Shown here piece after piece: positions 17,326 to 26,866 of a DNA stretch of 64,000 bases; position 1 is the first letter of the stretch; each line of letters starts with the position of its first letter. This DNA is from Chitinophaga rhizophila. Lineage in GTDB: Bacteria; Bacteroidota; Bacteroidia; Chitinophagales; Chitinophagaceae. The stretch lies in contig NZ_JAICCF010000002.1 of NCBI RefSeq assembly GCF_019492185.1, positions 186,001-250,000 of the forward strand, written 5' to 3'. A program made the translations under genes and the position numbers. The notes beneath the pieces are model-generated. The model saw only the letters and a program-made list of their open reading frames with translations. It did no database searches and had not been told where the DNA came from.

Positions 17326-17453
17326 CCGTGGTTATTTTTGGGTACCAGGGAGGGTAAGTTAAGAAAAGAATATAATAATTGTACTACAGACACGTATATT
17401 CTTCAGATACTTAGAAGATTTACCTGTAAATTGAGGGCTTATTCCGGTCACTT

Positions 17454-18152
17454 ATGGAGCTATTATCAGAAGGTTCACTTATATGGTCAGCGGTAGTCGC
17501 AAATACCCGCATGAATCGCGAGCGCAATGCCAGTGGCATCAATAGCTACGAACAGGAATTTAGGTTCCGGCCCCAGGACATTCTTTTGGAATACATACAG
17601 CAGCAGGGGCATGTGAGCTGGCTGGATGTGTGTTGCGGCCAGGGTAAAGCACTGATACAGGCAGCTGATTATCTTGCCAGCCGGCATTTACAGGGTCAGG
17701 CCTTGTTATTCGGGATTGATCTGATTGATTCGTTTCTTCCTGTTCCCGGTAATATTACCTGTTTAACCTTTGATATACAATCGGCCGTAGACTGGCAGCC
17801 AAAGCAATGTTATGATCTGATCACCTGCGTGCATGGAATACATTATGTGGGTGATAAACTAAAAGTATTAAGCCACATCTTTACGGCACTCAGTGGCAAT
17901 GGCCGGTTCTACTGTAATCTGGATCTGCAGAATGTTCATATCCAGGGTCAGAAAGCAGATTATTTAAAGCAGCTATTCCGCAAACATCATATTGATTATA
18001 ATAGCAGAACAAAGATCCTCAGTTGCCAGGGGCCGAGGATGATTGATTTTGGAGTAACCTACCTTGGCGCAGACGATCAGACCGGACCTAACTATACAGG
18101 CCAGGAAGCAGTAACTTCCCATTATGTCACTTCTCAAACTTCCATGTCTTAA
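17454..18152 (+). CDS. Class I SAM-dependent methyltransferase
   Basis: A 232-residue cytoplasmic protein. Motif I is LDVCCGQGKALIQAA (about 49-63), the acidic end of beta2 is FGIDLIDS, and CYDLITCVHGIHYV is the motif IV region, together giving a Rossmann-fold methyltransferase. The substrate is unknown. It is transcribed divergently from the GH2 operon and converges on the DUF3891 gene with a 26-bp overlap of the two 3' ends. Confidence 0.85.
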   Translation: MELLSEGSLIWSAVVANTRMNRERNASGINSYEQEFRFRPQDILLEYIQQQGHVSWLDVCCGQGKALIQAADYLASRHLQGQALLFGIDLIDSFLPVPGNITCLTFDIQSAVDWQPKQCYDLITCVHGIHYVGDKLKVLSHIFTALSGNGRFYCNLDLQNVHIQGQKADYLKQLFRKHHIDYNSRTKILSCQGPRMIDFGVTYLGADDQTGPNYTGQEAVTSHYVTSQTSMS

Positions 18153-18846
18153 ATTGTAGTGGCGCATTTAGAAAAGCAGTTTTGAACTGTTCCGCGTCTT
18201 TATATGACAAGTCCTTCATCAAACGCTTCTCATAGCTGAGCTGAAAAACAGCGGGCTTGAAAGGCCAGGGCTTAACAGTCAGCGTATCTGCATCTTTTTG
18301 TATCAGCTGGTAATTTTTGTTGTCAGGTCCCAGACTAATATCCACTGCGCGATGTTCCGGCTGGTTCTCACGTTGGCAAAGTAGCAGAGAAAGAGCATCG
18401 CACCATTCCAGCAGCGCATAATCCCTGTCCGCATCTTTAGTGGTCATTTTAAGCAGGCGTCTCCATTGAGCGCGCACCTGCTGCTGTTCTTTCAGAAAGC
18501 TGATAACATCAGCTTCAGGATGCTCCCCACAGATGAATTGCAGATGCATTGAACATAGCAAAGCAATATAGACGCTTTTGCTCAGTGCGATGTTTATTGT
18601 ATTGACGCAGTGGTCTATAGTAATCTCCCGCATTTTAAAGTCTACCGGCCCGCCGGAGGGTGTGAGCAGGTCCATACCATCAAGTTCTGTTTGTCCGTCG
18701 TCATGTTCTGCTATTGCCATTAGTGTTTCCAGCCAACGGTTTGTTTTTACGCTGTCGTTCCAGTTATAGGCAATGGCTGCGGCCAGCATCCCATGTGCGC
18801 GTTGAGTAATGACTTCCCAACCGTTATTTGTATAGTTAACGATCAT
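18127..18846 (-). CDS. DUF3891 family protein
   Basis: A 239-residue protein that I recognise as DUF3891 from its N-terminus (QRAHGMLAAAIA) and the conserved AEHDDGQTELDG and LTPSGGPVDF blocks. The His-Asp-Asp set (EHDD) and helical character suggest an HD-like metal site, but activity is unknown. It lies 19 nt after the DUF1543 gene on the same strand, so the two are probably co-transcribed. Its 3' end overlaps the methyltransferase by 26 bp. Confidence 0.8.
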   Translation of the reverse strand: MIVNYTNNGWEVITQRAHGMLAAAIAYNWNDSVKTNRWLETLMAIAEHDDGQTELDGMDLLTPSGGPVDFKMREITIDHCVNTINIALSKSVYIALLCSMHLQFICGEHPEADVISFLKEQQQVRAQWRRLLKMTTKDADRDYALLEWCDALSLLLCQRENQPEHRAVDISLGPDNKNYQLIQKDADTLTVKPWPFKPAVFQLSYEKRLMKDLSYKDAEQFKTAFLNAPLQFKTWKFEK

Positions 18847-18865
18847 TTTCTAACAGGGTTTTGCT

Positions 18866-19459
18866 TCATATTTTATTTAACCGAAAGTACCCAAGGTGTA
18901 TTTCATCAACAATATTATTGACATCAGGTACCAGGTGGATGCGATAGGCTGCCTTATCTTCAGGCGAAAGCACATCCTCAATGCGGTAGATATCATCTAC
19001 GTCAATTCCATATTTTTCATCTATATGTGCGCTGGCACCTTTTAGGGTTTTAATGGTACTGGTTTTAAAGAAGGCGGTCGTTTTAGACGCCTTTATAGCA
19101 CTCATCCGGTCATCCTGTACAGTCAGGAGGGTGTAATGCTGTTCCTCCAGTTTCCCGGTCTGGTAGCCGCCCATGTTAATAAAGAACAGCCTTTGAGCGG
19201 ATGGTGCAGCAACAGCTGCAGCCGTTTCCACATTCACAGCATAACCATCCACACTGGTTACCTCCCGCCAGCCATCTATATGAAGACTGTTGCCTGCTTC
19301 CGGCCAGAACGCTTTCATCCTGGGTACGAGTTCTCTTAGAGAGGTACCAATGCCAAAGAAAAAGTCATGCTGCTCTACATTTCTACCAGGTGCCTTTGAG
19401 CCTAGTAATACCATATACAGCTTCAGTTGATTACTACCTGTTCTTTCGGCCTGTTCCAT
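18866..19459 (-). CDS. DUF1543 family protein
   Basis: A 197-residue cytoplasmic protein with two DUF1543-type halves: LKLYMVLLGSKAPGRNVEQHDFFFG (quoted here as LKLYMVLLGSK and NVEQHDFFFGIG) near the start, then a repeat-like AQRLFFINMGGYQTGKLEEQ near 95. Function is unknown in the family. It is the first gene of a two-gene unit with DUF3891. The 187-bp gap before the plus-strand gene at 19647 separates two divergent transcripts. Confidence 0.8.
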   Translation of the reverse strand: MEQAERTGSNQLKLYMVLLGSKAPGRNVEQHDFFFGIGTSLRELVPRMKAFWPEAGNSLHIDGWREVTSVDGYAVNVETAAAVAAPSAQRLFFINMGGYQTGKLEEQHYTLLTVQDDRMSAIKASKTTAFFKTSTIKTLKGASAHIDEKYGIDVDDIYRIEDVLSPEDKAAYRIHLVPDVNNIVDEIHLGYFRLNKI

Positions 19460-19611
19460 GTTATTAAAATTCTAATATGTTGTTCGTTACACTATTTGTC
19501 GGGCAGTACGCAAGCGACTGCTACAATATCGTTAAACAAATATTCATCCAAAAATCGACTGCCGTTCATCACATATAACCTTCTATAGAGGTATATTTTT
19601 TATCTATGGTC

Positions 19612-19641
19612 TTGCATTAACCGGGGGATGGCTTATTTTTG
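19612..19641 (+). promoter_or_regulatory. Promoter of the metal-efflux unit, with -7 box 5 nt from the start codon
   Basis: TTG (19612-19614), 19-bp spacer, TATTTTTG (19634-19641), a perfect TAnnTTTG. Transcription would begin about 5-6 nt downstream, at the GTG start of the next gene (19647). Confidence 0.7.
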
Positions 19642-19646
19642 CCCCC

Positions 19647-20024
19647 GTGAGAAAAGTATGCCTTTACATACTCGTTTTTTTTGTGTCAGTAGAAAATACC
19701 TCCCTGGACCAGTTCCTGAAGCTGCCTGTGCTGTTTGAGCACTTCAAAGAGCATCAGGAGCGTGACCCAAAGGTAAATCTGCTGGACTTTCTCTCTATGC
19801 ACTACTGGGGGCAAGATCTGGATGATAATGACAATGCCCGGGATATGCAACTTCCTTTCAAGAAAGTCAATACCTCCACTCAACAGGTGCTATACGCCCG
19901 GTTCTCACAGGTACCGCAGATCATAGCTGCTGAACAGATCATCCCACAAACCTTTACAGCTTACAAAGATCAATACCATCCCGCCCCTGATCTTACTTCT
20001 CCTTTCAGACCTCCCTGTGCCTGA
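19647..20024 (+). CDS. Small secreted or membrane-anchored protein preceding metal RND pump
   Basis: A 125-residue protein with a GTG start and a hydrophobic N-terminus (VCLYILVFFVSV) that could be a signal peptide or anchor. Conserved-looking features are LKLPVLFEHFKEH, FLSMHYWGQDLDDNDN and DMQLPFK, and a His/Asp-rich character. I recall similar small proteins ahead of CzcA-type genes in Bacteroidota but know no function; a periplasmic metal-binding role is inference. It is 101 nt upstream of the pump. The start is supported by the promoter position, which leaves no 5' leader, and by the signal-like N-terminus that begins at this codon. Confidence 0.7.
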   Translation: MRKVCLYILVFFVSVENTSLDQFLKLPVLFEHFKEHQERDPKVNLLDFLSMHYWGQDLDDNDNARDMQLPFKKVNTSTQQVLYARFSQVPQIIAAEQIIPQTFTAYKDQYHPAPDLTSPFRPPCA

Positions 20025-20125
20025 TTTGCTTTCTGTTTACTGCTTCAATACATATTGACCTGATGCGGCGAAATTGCCCTGTCAGTGTCCTGTATTGACA
20101 TTTACGACCTATTTAACAGCAAATC

Positions 20126-23100
20126 ATGCTTGACAAGATTATTCAATTCTCAGTTAGAAATAAACTGGTAATTGGGTTATTCATGTTGCTATGGACCGTC
20201 TATGGCATATTTGAAGTAACCCGCTTGCCTATTGATGCCGTGCCTGACATCACCAATAACCAGGTACAGATTATTACGACAGCTCCTGCGTTAGGAGCAC
20301 AGGATGTTGAAAGGCTAATCACCTTCCCGATAGAACAGGCTATCAGTAACATACCGCGTCTCAAGGAAAGCCGTAGTATGTCCAGGTTTGGGTTATCGCT
20401 GATCAGCGTTGTATTTGAGGATGACGCGGATATCTACTGGGCACGACAACAGGTAACAGAGCGGCTACAGCAGATAGAGATCAATGAAAATGCCAGTAAA
20501 CCTGAGCTGGCCCCTGTCTCTACCGGCCTGGGAGAAATATATCAATACGTGCTACGCCCGGAAGCAGGGTACGAAGGAAAGTATAATCTGGCAGACCTCC
20601 GCACTATACAGGACTGGCTGGTAAGGCGGCAATTGCTGGGTACAAAAGGCGTAGCCGATGTATCCACATTCGGGGGAGAACTGAAGCAATACGAAGTAGC
20701 GATTAATCCCTACCAACTAAAATCACTGGGGCTAACCATCAACGATGTGTTTACCGCGCTGCAGACGAACAACCAAAATACAGGTGGCGCTTACATTGAG
20801 AAAGGGCCGACTGTAATGTATATCCGCAGTGAGGGTTTAGCCGGTAATATCGCTGACATTGAAAATATTGTTGTCAAAAATACCTCTGCCGGTACACCGG
20901 TGCTGATCAGGCATGTCGCCAACGTCAGAATGGGCGCTGCTACCCGTTACGGAGCACTGAATTATAATAATACCGGCGAAGTAACCGGGGCTATTGTCAT
21001 GATGCTGAAGGGGGAAAACTCGTCGGAGGTTGTTAAGCATGTGAAACAACGTATCGCCGAAATACAATTAACGTTGCCCGAGGGCCTTCGCATAGAACCT
21101 TTCTTAGACCGTACTAAAATGGTAAATAACGCCATTGGTACCGTAGAGCATAACCTGTTGGAAGGCGCACTGATCGTAATCTTTGTACTCGTAATATTCC
21201 TTGGCAACCTGCGGGCCGGACTGATAGTAGCCTCCGTAATACCGTTGTCGATGCTGTTTGCCATTATCATGATGAATACTTTCGGCGTAAGTGGTAACCT
21301 GATGAGTCTCGGGGCACTGGACTTCGGCCTGATCGTCGATGGAGCCGTTATCATTGTCGAAGCTATACTTCATCACCTGCATTTCTCAAAGAAATACCAG
21401 CACGCAACACTGCTTTCGCAGGAGGAAATGAATGCTGAAGTCGCGGGCTCATCCTCCCGGATGATGAATGCAGCTGTATTCGGGCAGATTATTATCCTGA
21501 TTGTATACCTCCCTATCCTGTCCCTGGAAGGGATTGAAGGCAAAATGTTCAAGCCGATGGCACAGACTGTAGCCTTTGCTATCATGGGGGCCTTTATACT
21601 ATCGTTGACCTACGTACCGATGGTAAGTTCGCTTTTCATCAGCAAAAAGCTTTCTCATACACCTAACCTGTCTGACCGCGTGATGAGCAAAATAGAACAT
21701 GCTTATCATCAGGCGCTTACCAAAGCCTTACGTATCAGAAGAGGGTTGGTAGCAATTGCATTTGGGCTGTTTGCCATTGCTGTATTCGTATTCACCCGGA
21801 TGGGAGGAGAATTTATTCCGCAGCTTGAGGAGGGCGATTTCGCTGTCGAAACAAGACTGCTGGTAGGCACAAATCTAAGTACGACAATTACCACTTTCCA
21901 GCAGATATCCGGATTGCTGAAAGATAAGTTTCCGGAAGTAGAAAAAATTGTATCCCGTATTGGTAGCGCAGAAATCCCTACTGATCCTATGCCCATCGAA
22001 GGAGGTGATATGATTATCGTATTGAAGGATAAAGCTGAATGGACCAGTGCGGAGAGCTTCCAGGAAATGGCAGATAAAATGTCGGCCGTAGTACAAAACG
22101 CTATACCCGGCGTAACAATGGGATTCCAATACCCGGTACAGATGCGCTTTAATGAGTTGATGACCGGCGCAAAACAGGACGTTGTATGTAAAGTATTCGG
22201 TGAGGATCTGGATCAACTGGCAAAATATGCGGAGCAGATCGGTAATATCAGCAAGACTGTTAAAGGCACTGCTGACTGGTATGTAGAAAAGGTAACAGGC
22301 ATGCCGCAGGTAGTAATCAGGTACAACCGTAACGAGATCGCCAAATACGGACTTAATATCAGTGAGATCAACCGTACAGTGAACGCTGCCTTTGCAGGAG
22401 CGGCCGCAGGACAGATATATGAAGGCGAAAAACGATTTGACCTTGTAGTGCGGGTTGGCAATGAAGGTCGCCGCAATATTGAAGACGTACGTAACCTGAT
22501 GATCGCTACTGCTACCGGTAACCAGATACCACTATACCAGGTAGCTGCTATCGATGAGATTGAAGGCCCCAATCAGATACAACGTGAAGATGCCAAAAGA
22601 CGAATTACGGTTGGTTTCAATGTACGCGGACGCGATGTACAGTCTATCGTAGAAGAATTACAACAGAAGATTCACTCGGCTGTTAAACTGGCTCCTGGAT
22701 ATGCTATTACCTACGGAGGTGCGTTTGAAAACCTCCAGCAAGCGAAAAAACGCCTTGGTATAGCGGTGCCAGTATCGCTGCTGCTCATATTTATGATGCT
22801 CTATTTCGCCTTTTCTTCTGTAAAGGAAGGGGCGTTAATCTATACCGCTATCCCTTTGTCAGCTATCGGCGGCGTATTTGCACTTGCGCTCAGAGGTATG
22901 CCTTTCAGCATATCTGCCGGTGTAGGCTTTATTGCTTTATTCGGCGTAGCCGTGTTAAACGGCATTGTACTCATCTCTGAATTTAACCGCATTAAAAAAG
23001 AAGGGCGTATTACAGATACCCTGGAACTTGTAATGCAAGGTACCCGTAACCGCCTACGGCCGGTACTGATGACTGCAGCTGTAGCTTCACTTGGCTTCCT

Positions 23101-24478
23101 GCCCATGGCCTTAAGTAATGGCGCAGGTGCAGAAGTGCAACGTCCGCTGGCAACAGTAGTCATCGGCGGACTGCTCACAGCCACCCTGCTTACCTTATTT
23201 GTGCTACCCGCCCTGTATCTTTTGTTTGAAGGAAAAAAGAAAATTGTCATTAATAAAACCCTGCTCATGGGAGGCATACTGATGCTCTGTATCCCGGCGG
23301 TACAGGCACAGGACCGCCCGGTGGGATTACAGGAGGCTATCAATATTGCCCTGGTTCATAATCTCCAGGCCAGCAATGCCAGACTGCATGAACGGGCGGA
23401 AGGTCTACGTCAGAAAACCGGCGTTGATATCCCTAAGACACAATTGAACATGGACTATGGAAAGTTCAACAGTGTGAACAATGATAACCGGTTTGGCGTC
23501 ACCCAGTCCTTGAACTTCCCTACCGTTTATGGCCATCAGAAGCGGGCATTAAAGGAAAGCTACCTGGCTGCGCAGTCGCAGACACAGGTAATGGAGCAGG
23601 ACATCCGGACGAATGTGCGTAAGGTTTATTATGAGTGGGTATGGCTACATGAAAAACAGGAACTGCTGCACTATGCGGATAGCATCTACCGGCTATTTGA
23701 AGAAAAAGCTAATCTCCGGTTCAAAACGGGAGAAACCAATATACTTGAGCAAACTACCGCTGCTTCCCACCGGCAACAGATCTCCATTCAACTGGAGATG
23801 ATCTCCGCAGATATCCAGGTTACGGAACGGCAATTTAATCTTTTGCTGGGCGACAGTCTCCTGTATCAGCCATCAGCTGATAGTATAAAGCTGGCATTTA
23901 TTACTGCTACAGATACAATGTTTAGCCAGCTGCCACAGATTAAAAGCCTGGAACATGCCTCAGCTGCGGCCCAATGGAACTGGCGTACAGAGCGGTCCAG
24001 GTTACTGCCTGACTTCTTTGTCGGATATAACAATCAGAGTATCAATGGGCCGCAAAACATAGGCGGCCAGGATGTCTATTTCAATAACAGTCAACGTTTT
24101 AGTTACATCAATGCCGGCATCAGCGTACCACTGTTTGCCGGTGCACAACGCTCCAGGGCAGCAGCTGCACAGGTTGACTGGCAAATAGCCAGGCAACGTA
24201 CTGGTTATGCATTATTACAGACGCAGGCAGAGTGGCAGAACGCTCAGACGCAGTTGCGCAAATATGCAGGCAGTCTGGAATATTACCAGGGGAAAGGGCT
24301 GGAGAATGCCACAGCTATTATCACTACTGCCGATCAGCAATTTGTGGGTGGAGAGATCGACTACCTGCAATGGGTCATCCTGGTAGACCAGGCTATCAGC
24401 ATCAGAAATGAGTACCTAGATATATTGAATAACTATAACCAGTCCGTAATCCAGGTACTGAAACTGCAAAACATCTAA
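20126..24478 (+). CDS. czcA: CzcA-type heavy-metal RND pump fused to a TolC-like outer-membrane factor
   Basis: A 1450-residue protein. Residues 1 to about 1035 are a complete HME-RND permease starting MLDKIIQFSVRNKLVIG, with the TM4 proton-relay motif DFGLIVDGAVIIVEA near residue 400. This DFG-x3-DG-x6-E form marks pumps for divalent cations (Co, Zn, Cd, Ni) rather than the CusA copper type. After a hydrophobic stretch that looks like a signal sequence (about 1042-1060, ending AVQAQ), residues 1062-1450 form an outer-membrane-factor domain (LQEAINIALVHNLQASNA; long coiled-coil helices; GGEIDYLQWVILVDQA). The pump thus carries its own CzcC/TolC partner. The adaptor gene follows 11 nt later. 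Substrate metal is inferred from motif only. Confidence 0.93.
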   Translation: MLDKIIQFSVRNKLVIGLFMLLWTVYGIFEVTRLPIDAVPDITNNQVQIITTAPALGAQDVERLITFPIEQAISNIPRLKESRSMSRFGLSLISVVFEDDADIYWARQQVTERLQQIEINENASKPELAPVSTGLGEIYQYVLRPEAGYEGKYNLADLRTIQDWLVRRQLLGTKGVADVSTFGGELKQYEVAINPYQLKSLGLTINDVFTALQTNNQNTGGAYIEKGPTVMYIRSEGLAGNIADIENIVVKNTSAGTPVLIRHVANVRMGAATRYGALNYNNTGEVTGAIVMMLKGENSSEVVKHVKQRIAEIQLTLPEGLRIEPFLDRTKMVNNAIGTVEHNLLEGALIVIFVLVIFLGNLRAGLIVASVIPLSMLFAIIMMNTFGVSGNLMSLGALDFGLIVDGAVIIVEAILHHLHFSKKYQHATLLSQEEMNAEVAGSSSRMMNAAVFGQIIILIVYLPILSLEGIEGKMFKPMAQTVAFAIMGAFILSLTYVPMVSSLFISKKLSHTPNLSDRVMSKIEHAYHQALTKALRIRRGLVAIAFGLFAIAVFVFTRMGGEFIPQLEEGDFAVETRLLVGTNLSTTITTFQQISGLLKDKFPEVEKIVSRIGSAEIPTDPMPIEGGDMIIVLKDKAEWTSAESFQEMADKMSAVVQNAIPGVTMGFQYPVQMRFNELMTGAKQDVVCKVFGEDLDQLAKYAEQIGNISKTVKGTADWYVEKVTGMPQVVIRYNRNEIAKYGLNISEINRTVNAAFAGAAAGQIYEGEKRFDLVVRVGNEGRRNIEDVRNLMIATATGNQIPLYQVAAIDEIEGPNQIQREDAKRRITVGFNVRGRDVQSIVEELQQKIHSAVKLAPGYAITYGGAFENLQQAKKRLGIAVPVSLLLIFMMLYFAFSSVKEGALIYTAIPLSAIGGVFALALRGMPFSISAGVGFIALFGVAVLNGIVLISEFNRIKKEGRITDTLELVMQGTRNRLRPVLMTAAVASLGFLPMALSNGAGAEVQRPLATVVIGGLLTATLLTLFVLPALYLLFEGKKKIVINKTLLMGGILMLCIPAVQAQDRPVGLQEAINIALVHNLQASNARLHERAEGLRQKTGVDIPKTQLNMDYGKFNSVNNDNRFGVTQSLNFPTVYGHQKRALKESYLAAQSQTQVMEQDIRTNVRKVYYEWVWLHEKQELLHYADSIYRLFEEKANLRFKTGETNILEQTTAASHRQQISIQLEMISADIQVTERQFNLLLGDSLLYQPSADSIKLAFITATDTMFSQLPQIKSLEHASAAAQWNWRTERSRLLPDFFVGYNNQSINGPQNIGGQDVYFNNSQRFSYINAGISVPLFAGAQRSRAAAAQVDWQIARQRTGYALLQTQAEWQNAQTQLRKYAGSLEYYQGKGLENATAIITTADQQFVGGEIDYLQWVILVDQAISIRNEYLDILNNYNQSVIQVLKLQNI

Positions 24479-24489
24479 TACAACAACGC

Positions 24490-25632
24490 ATGTACAAATA
24501 TATTTTTCCATATATCATCGTCCTGGCAGCCTGCAGCAGTCAGGAGTCAGAAAAAGCACCGGCAACAGCTGCAGCAGCGCCTGCGACTATTGACAGTAAT
24601 GCTGTGGCCTTAACTACAGACCAGATCAGGAACGCCGGTATTGAAACCGGACATCCGACTACCGCGGCAGTTAGTGGCGTCCTCCGTTTGCAGGGAACAG
24701 TAGATGTACCGCCTCAAAGTACTGTAAGCGTCAGCTTTCCCTTAGGCGGTTATCTGAAGCGCACCGACCTGCTGCCTGGTACGCATGTACGTAAGGGCCA
24801 GGTACTGGGTGTATTGGAAGATATGCAGTTTATCCAGCTGCAGCAGGATTATCTGCTGGCAAAGGAACAATTCACTTTTGCTGATACAGAGTATAAACGC
24901 CAGCAAGAGTTAAATGCCAGTAAAGCCAGCAGTGACAAAGTATTTCAAAAAGCCAGGGCGGAAATGGAAAGTCAGCGTATTGCTATGCAGGCACTGGCGC
25001 GTAAACTGGAACTGATAGGAATCGACCCCGGTAAACTACATGCAGGCAATATTTCAAAAAGTGTGAATATCTACTCTCCGATTAATGGCTTCGTATCAAA
25101 AGTGAATGTGAACATTGGAAAATACACCTCCCCTACGGATGTATTATTTGAACTGGTAGACCCTAGCGACATACACCTGGCCCTGACGGTCTTCGAGAAA
25201 GACGTTAACCAGTTATCTGTTGGTCAGCGGGTGATTGCCTATACCAACGAACACCCTGAAAAGCGATATGAGGCCGAAATTCTGCTGATCAGCAAGAATC
25301 TGGATGCGGAGCGCATGGCGACCATTCATTGCCATTTTAAGCAGTTTGACGCCTCCCTGCTGCCAGGCATGTTTATGAATGCAGAGGTAGTAGTTAATAA
25401 TGTTACTGCACTAACGGTAGGAGAAGCGGCTATTGTACGATGGGAGAATAAGTTCTATGTATTTGAGGATAAAGGAAATAATAACTTCCGGATGGTGCAG
25501 GTTACCCCGGGAAATGTACATGAGGGGCAGGAACAGTTTTCAGCACCAGGCATTACAGAAGTAACCAGACTGGTAACGAAGAACGCCTATGCATTGCTGA
25601 TGAAGATGAAAAACAGTGCGGAAGAAGAGTAA
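24490..25632 (+). CDS. czcB: Periplasmic adaptor (membrane fusion protein) of the metal RND system, lipoprotein
   Basis: A 380-residue HlyD-like adaptor. The N-terminal lipobox VLAAC places the lipidated cysteine at residue 15. The barrel-sandwich (lipoyl) halves are GGYLKRTDLLPGTHVRKGQV and SPINGFVSKVNVNIGKYTSP, around a coiled-coil hairpin; the beta-barrel and membrane-proximal domain follow. It would link the inner-membrane pump to the fused outer-membrane domain. There is no extra His-rich metal-binding N-terminus of the classic CzcB type. It is co-transcribed with the pump and ends 30 nt before a strong terminator. Confidence 0.92.
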   Translation: MYKYIFPYIIVLAACSSQESEKAPATAAAAPATIDSNAVALTTDQIRNAGIETGHPTTAAVSGVLRLQGTVDVPPQSTVSVSFPLGGYLKRTDLLPGTHVRKGQVLGVLEDMQFIQLQQDYLLAKEQFTFADTEYKRQQELNASKASSDKVFQKARAEMESQRIAMQALARKLELIGIDPGKLHAGNISKSVNIYSPINGFVSKVNVNIGKYTSPTDVLFELVDPSDIHLALTVFEKDVNQLSVGQRVIAYTNEHPEKRYEAEILLISKNLDAERMATIHCHFKQFDASLLPGMFMNAEVVVNNVTALTVGEAAIVRWENKFYVFEDKGNNNFRMVQVTPGNVHEGQEQFSAPGITEVTRLVTKNAYALLMKMKNSAEEE

Positions 25633-25661
25633 ATTCCTGCTGCTCAAGCTCAAACGGACAA

Positions 25662-25687
25662 AAAAGGCCCCAATCCCGGGGCCTTTT
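25662..25687. terminator. Bidirectional terminator between czcB and ung
   Basis: A perfect 10-bp stem AAAAGGCCCC / GGGGCCTTTT around a 6-nt loop, with U-runs in both directions. It serves the two convergent genes. Confidence 0.93.
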
Positions 25688-25700
25688 GTTATTTATACCT

Positions 25701-26372
25701 TTATAACCGCCAGTCAACCGGTTCAATACCCGATTTAGTCAGTAATTCGTTTGTCTTTGAAAAATGCTTACAGCCGAAGAAGCCTTTATCTGCGCTAAAT
25801 GGCGACGGATGGGCAGCTTTAAGTATATGATGTTTAGTTGCATCTATCAGCACCTGTTTATCCTGTGCAAAGCGCCCCCAAAGGATAAAAACGACATTCT
25901 CCTTCAGATCAGACACCTTACGGATAACCGAGTCCGTAAAATCTCCCCAGCCTATTTTGCTATGCGAGGCAGGTTCATTGGCTCTTACAGTCAGCATCGC
26001 GTTCAGCATCAGCACCCCATGCTCCGCCCATTTTGTAAGATTTCCGCTCTGAGGAATCGGCAGACCCAGATCCTCCTTCATTTCCTTATAAATATTCACG
26101 AGAGAAGGTGGCGGCTTAATGCCATCCTGAACGGAAAAACATAGTCCGTGCGCCTGCCCGGCCCCATGATAAGGATCTTGCCCGAGAAGCACCACTTTCA
26201 CTTTATCGAACGGGGTTTTATCGAACGCATTGAAAATCAGGTTTCCGGGAGGGTAAATCGTGTTTCCGACTGCTCTTTCGTGCTTAAGTGCCATGACGAT
26301 CTGCTCAAAATAAGCTTTGTGAAATTCGTCTTTCAGGACTTCCTTCCAGGTGGGTTCAATTTTAACCTCCAT
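25701..26372 (-). CDS. ung: Uracil-DNA glycosylase, family 1
   Basis: A 223-residue base-excision repair enzyme. The water-activating motif GQDPYHGAGQAHGLCFSV is near residue 68, the PPPSLVNIYKE segment follows, and the DNA minor-groove loop HPSPFSADKGFFG is near 190. It removes uracil from DNA; length and motifs match the family exactly. It is transcribed alone, divergent from the tRNA-Arg promoter. Confidence 0.97.
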   Translation of the reverse strand: MEVKIEPTWKEVLKDEFHKAYFEQIVMALKHERAVGNTIYPPGNLIFNAFDKTPFDKVKVVLLGQDPYHGAGQAHGLCFSVQDGIKPPPSLVNIYKEMKEDLGLPIPQSGNLTKWAEHGVLMLNAMLTVRANEPASHSKIGWGDFTDSVIRKVSDLKENVVFILWGRFAQDKQVLIDATKHHILKAAHPSPFSADKGFFGCKHFSKTNELLTKSGIEPVDWRL

Positions 26373-26391
26373 AAAAACTTTTAAAATTTAT

Positions 26392-26421
26392 TTTGAATTA
26401 ATAGAATTATTCATAGATTTG
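26392..26421 (+). promoter_or_regulatory. Promoter of tRNA-Arg
   Basis: TTTG (26392-26395), 18-bp spacer, TAGATTTG (26414-26421): a perfect Bacteroidota -33/-7 pair. Transcription would start near 26427, giving a leader of about 40 nt before the mature tRNA. Confidence 0.75.
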
Positions 26422-26465
26422 CACTCCCAAATGAAACGCTAATGTATGGCAAAAATTTGGAAAAC

Positions 26466-26539
26466 GGACCGGTAGCTCAGCTGGATAGAGCAACTGCCTT
26501 CTAAGCAGTAGGTCATTGGTTCGAATCCAATCCGGTCCA
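26466..26539 (+). tRNA. tRNA-Arg (anticodon TCT)
   Basis: A 74-nt cloverleaf: acceptor GGACCGG pairs with CCGGTCC, D arm GCTCAGCTGGATAGAGC, anticodon stem ACTGC/GCAGT around loop CTTCTAA (anticodon TCT, reading AGA/AGG), T arm with GGTTCGAATCC, discriminator A. CCA is not encoded (ACA follows). A promoter lies upstream and a terminator directly downstream, so it is a single-gene unit. Confidence 0.97.
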
Positions 26540-26543
26540 CAAA

Positions 26544-26585
26544 AGAAAGGATAACTGCTGATAGTAGTTATCCTTTCTCTTTTTA
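26544..26585 (+). terminator. Terminator of tRNA-Arg
   Basis: A perfect 13-bp stem (26544-26556 with 26566-26578; AGAAAGGATAACT) with a 9-nt loop, followed by CTCTTTTT. It starts 5 nt after the tRNA. Confidence 0.9.
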
Positions 26586-26866
26586 GGGCCATTTACCTCC
26601 TATGCTGCCCACGGCTTTTGACCCAGCATACATCCTATCTTTAATACACTAGTTCTGAGGAACAGATCACTATTGGAAGAAAATACCCTTGAATAAAATA
26701 CATATATCGGGTGACATATATACAGGATCGCCAGTACAGCTGAAGACCAGTTATTACCTGATATCACTAATGCGCCTAAGTGAGTGAAAGCAACAACAGC
26801 TGCCTGTATACTGATAGTAAAACCCTGATTTTACTGATCAAAGGGCACCGGAGAATAACCCATCCA

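Noticed and set aside
20126..24478. Assembly error joining pump and outer-membrane factor
   Set aside because: The junction reads through smoothly with a natural signal-like segment, and such fusions are known in Bacteroidota; kept as a real fusion.
26407..26592. 61-codon minus-strand frame with a RTNDLLLRRQLLYPAELP-like run
   Set aside because: It is the complement of tRNA-Arg and its terminator; this run is a well-known false protein arising from tRNA genes.
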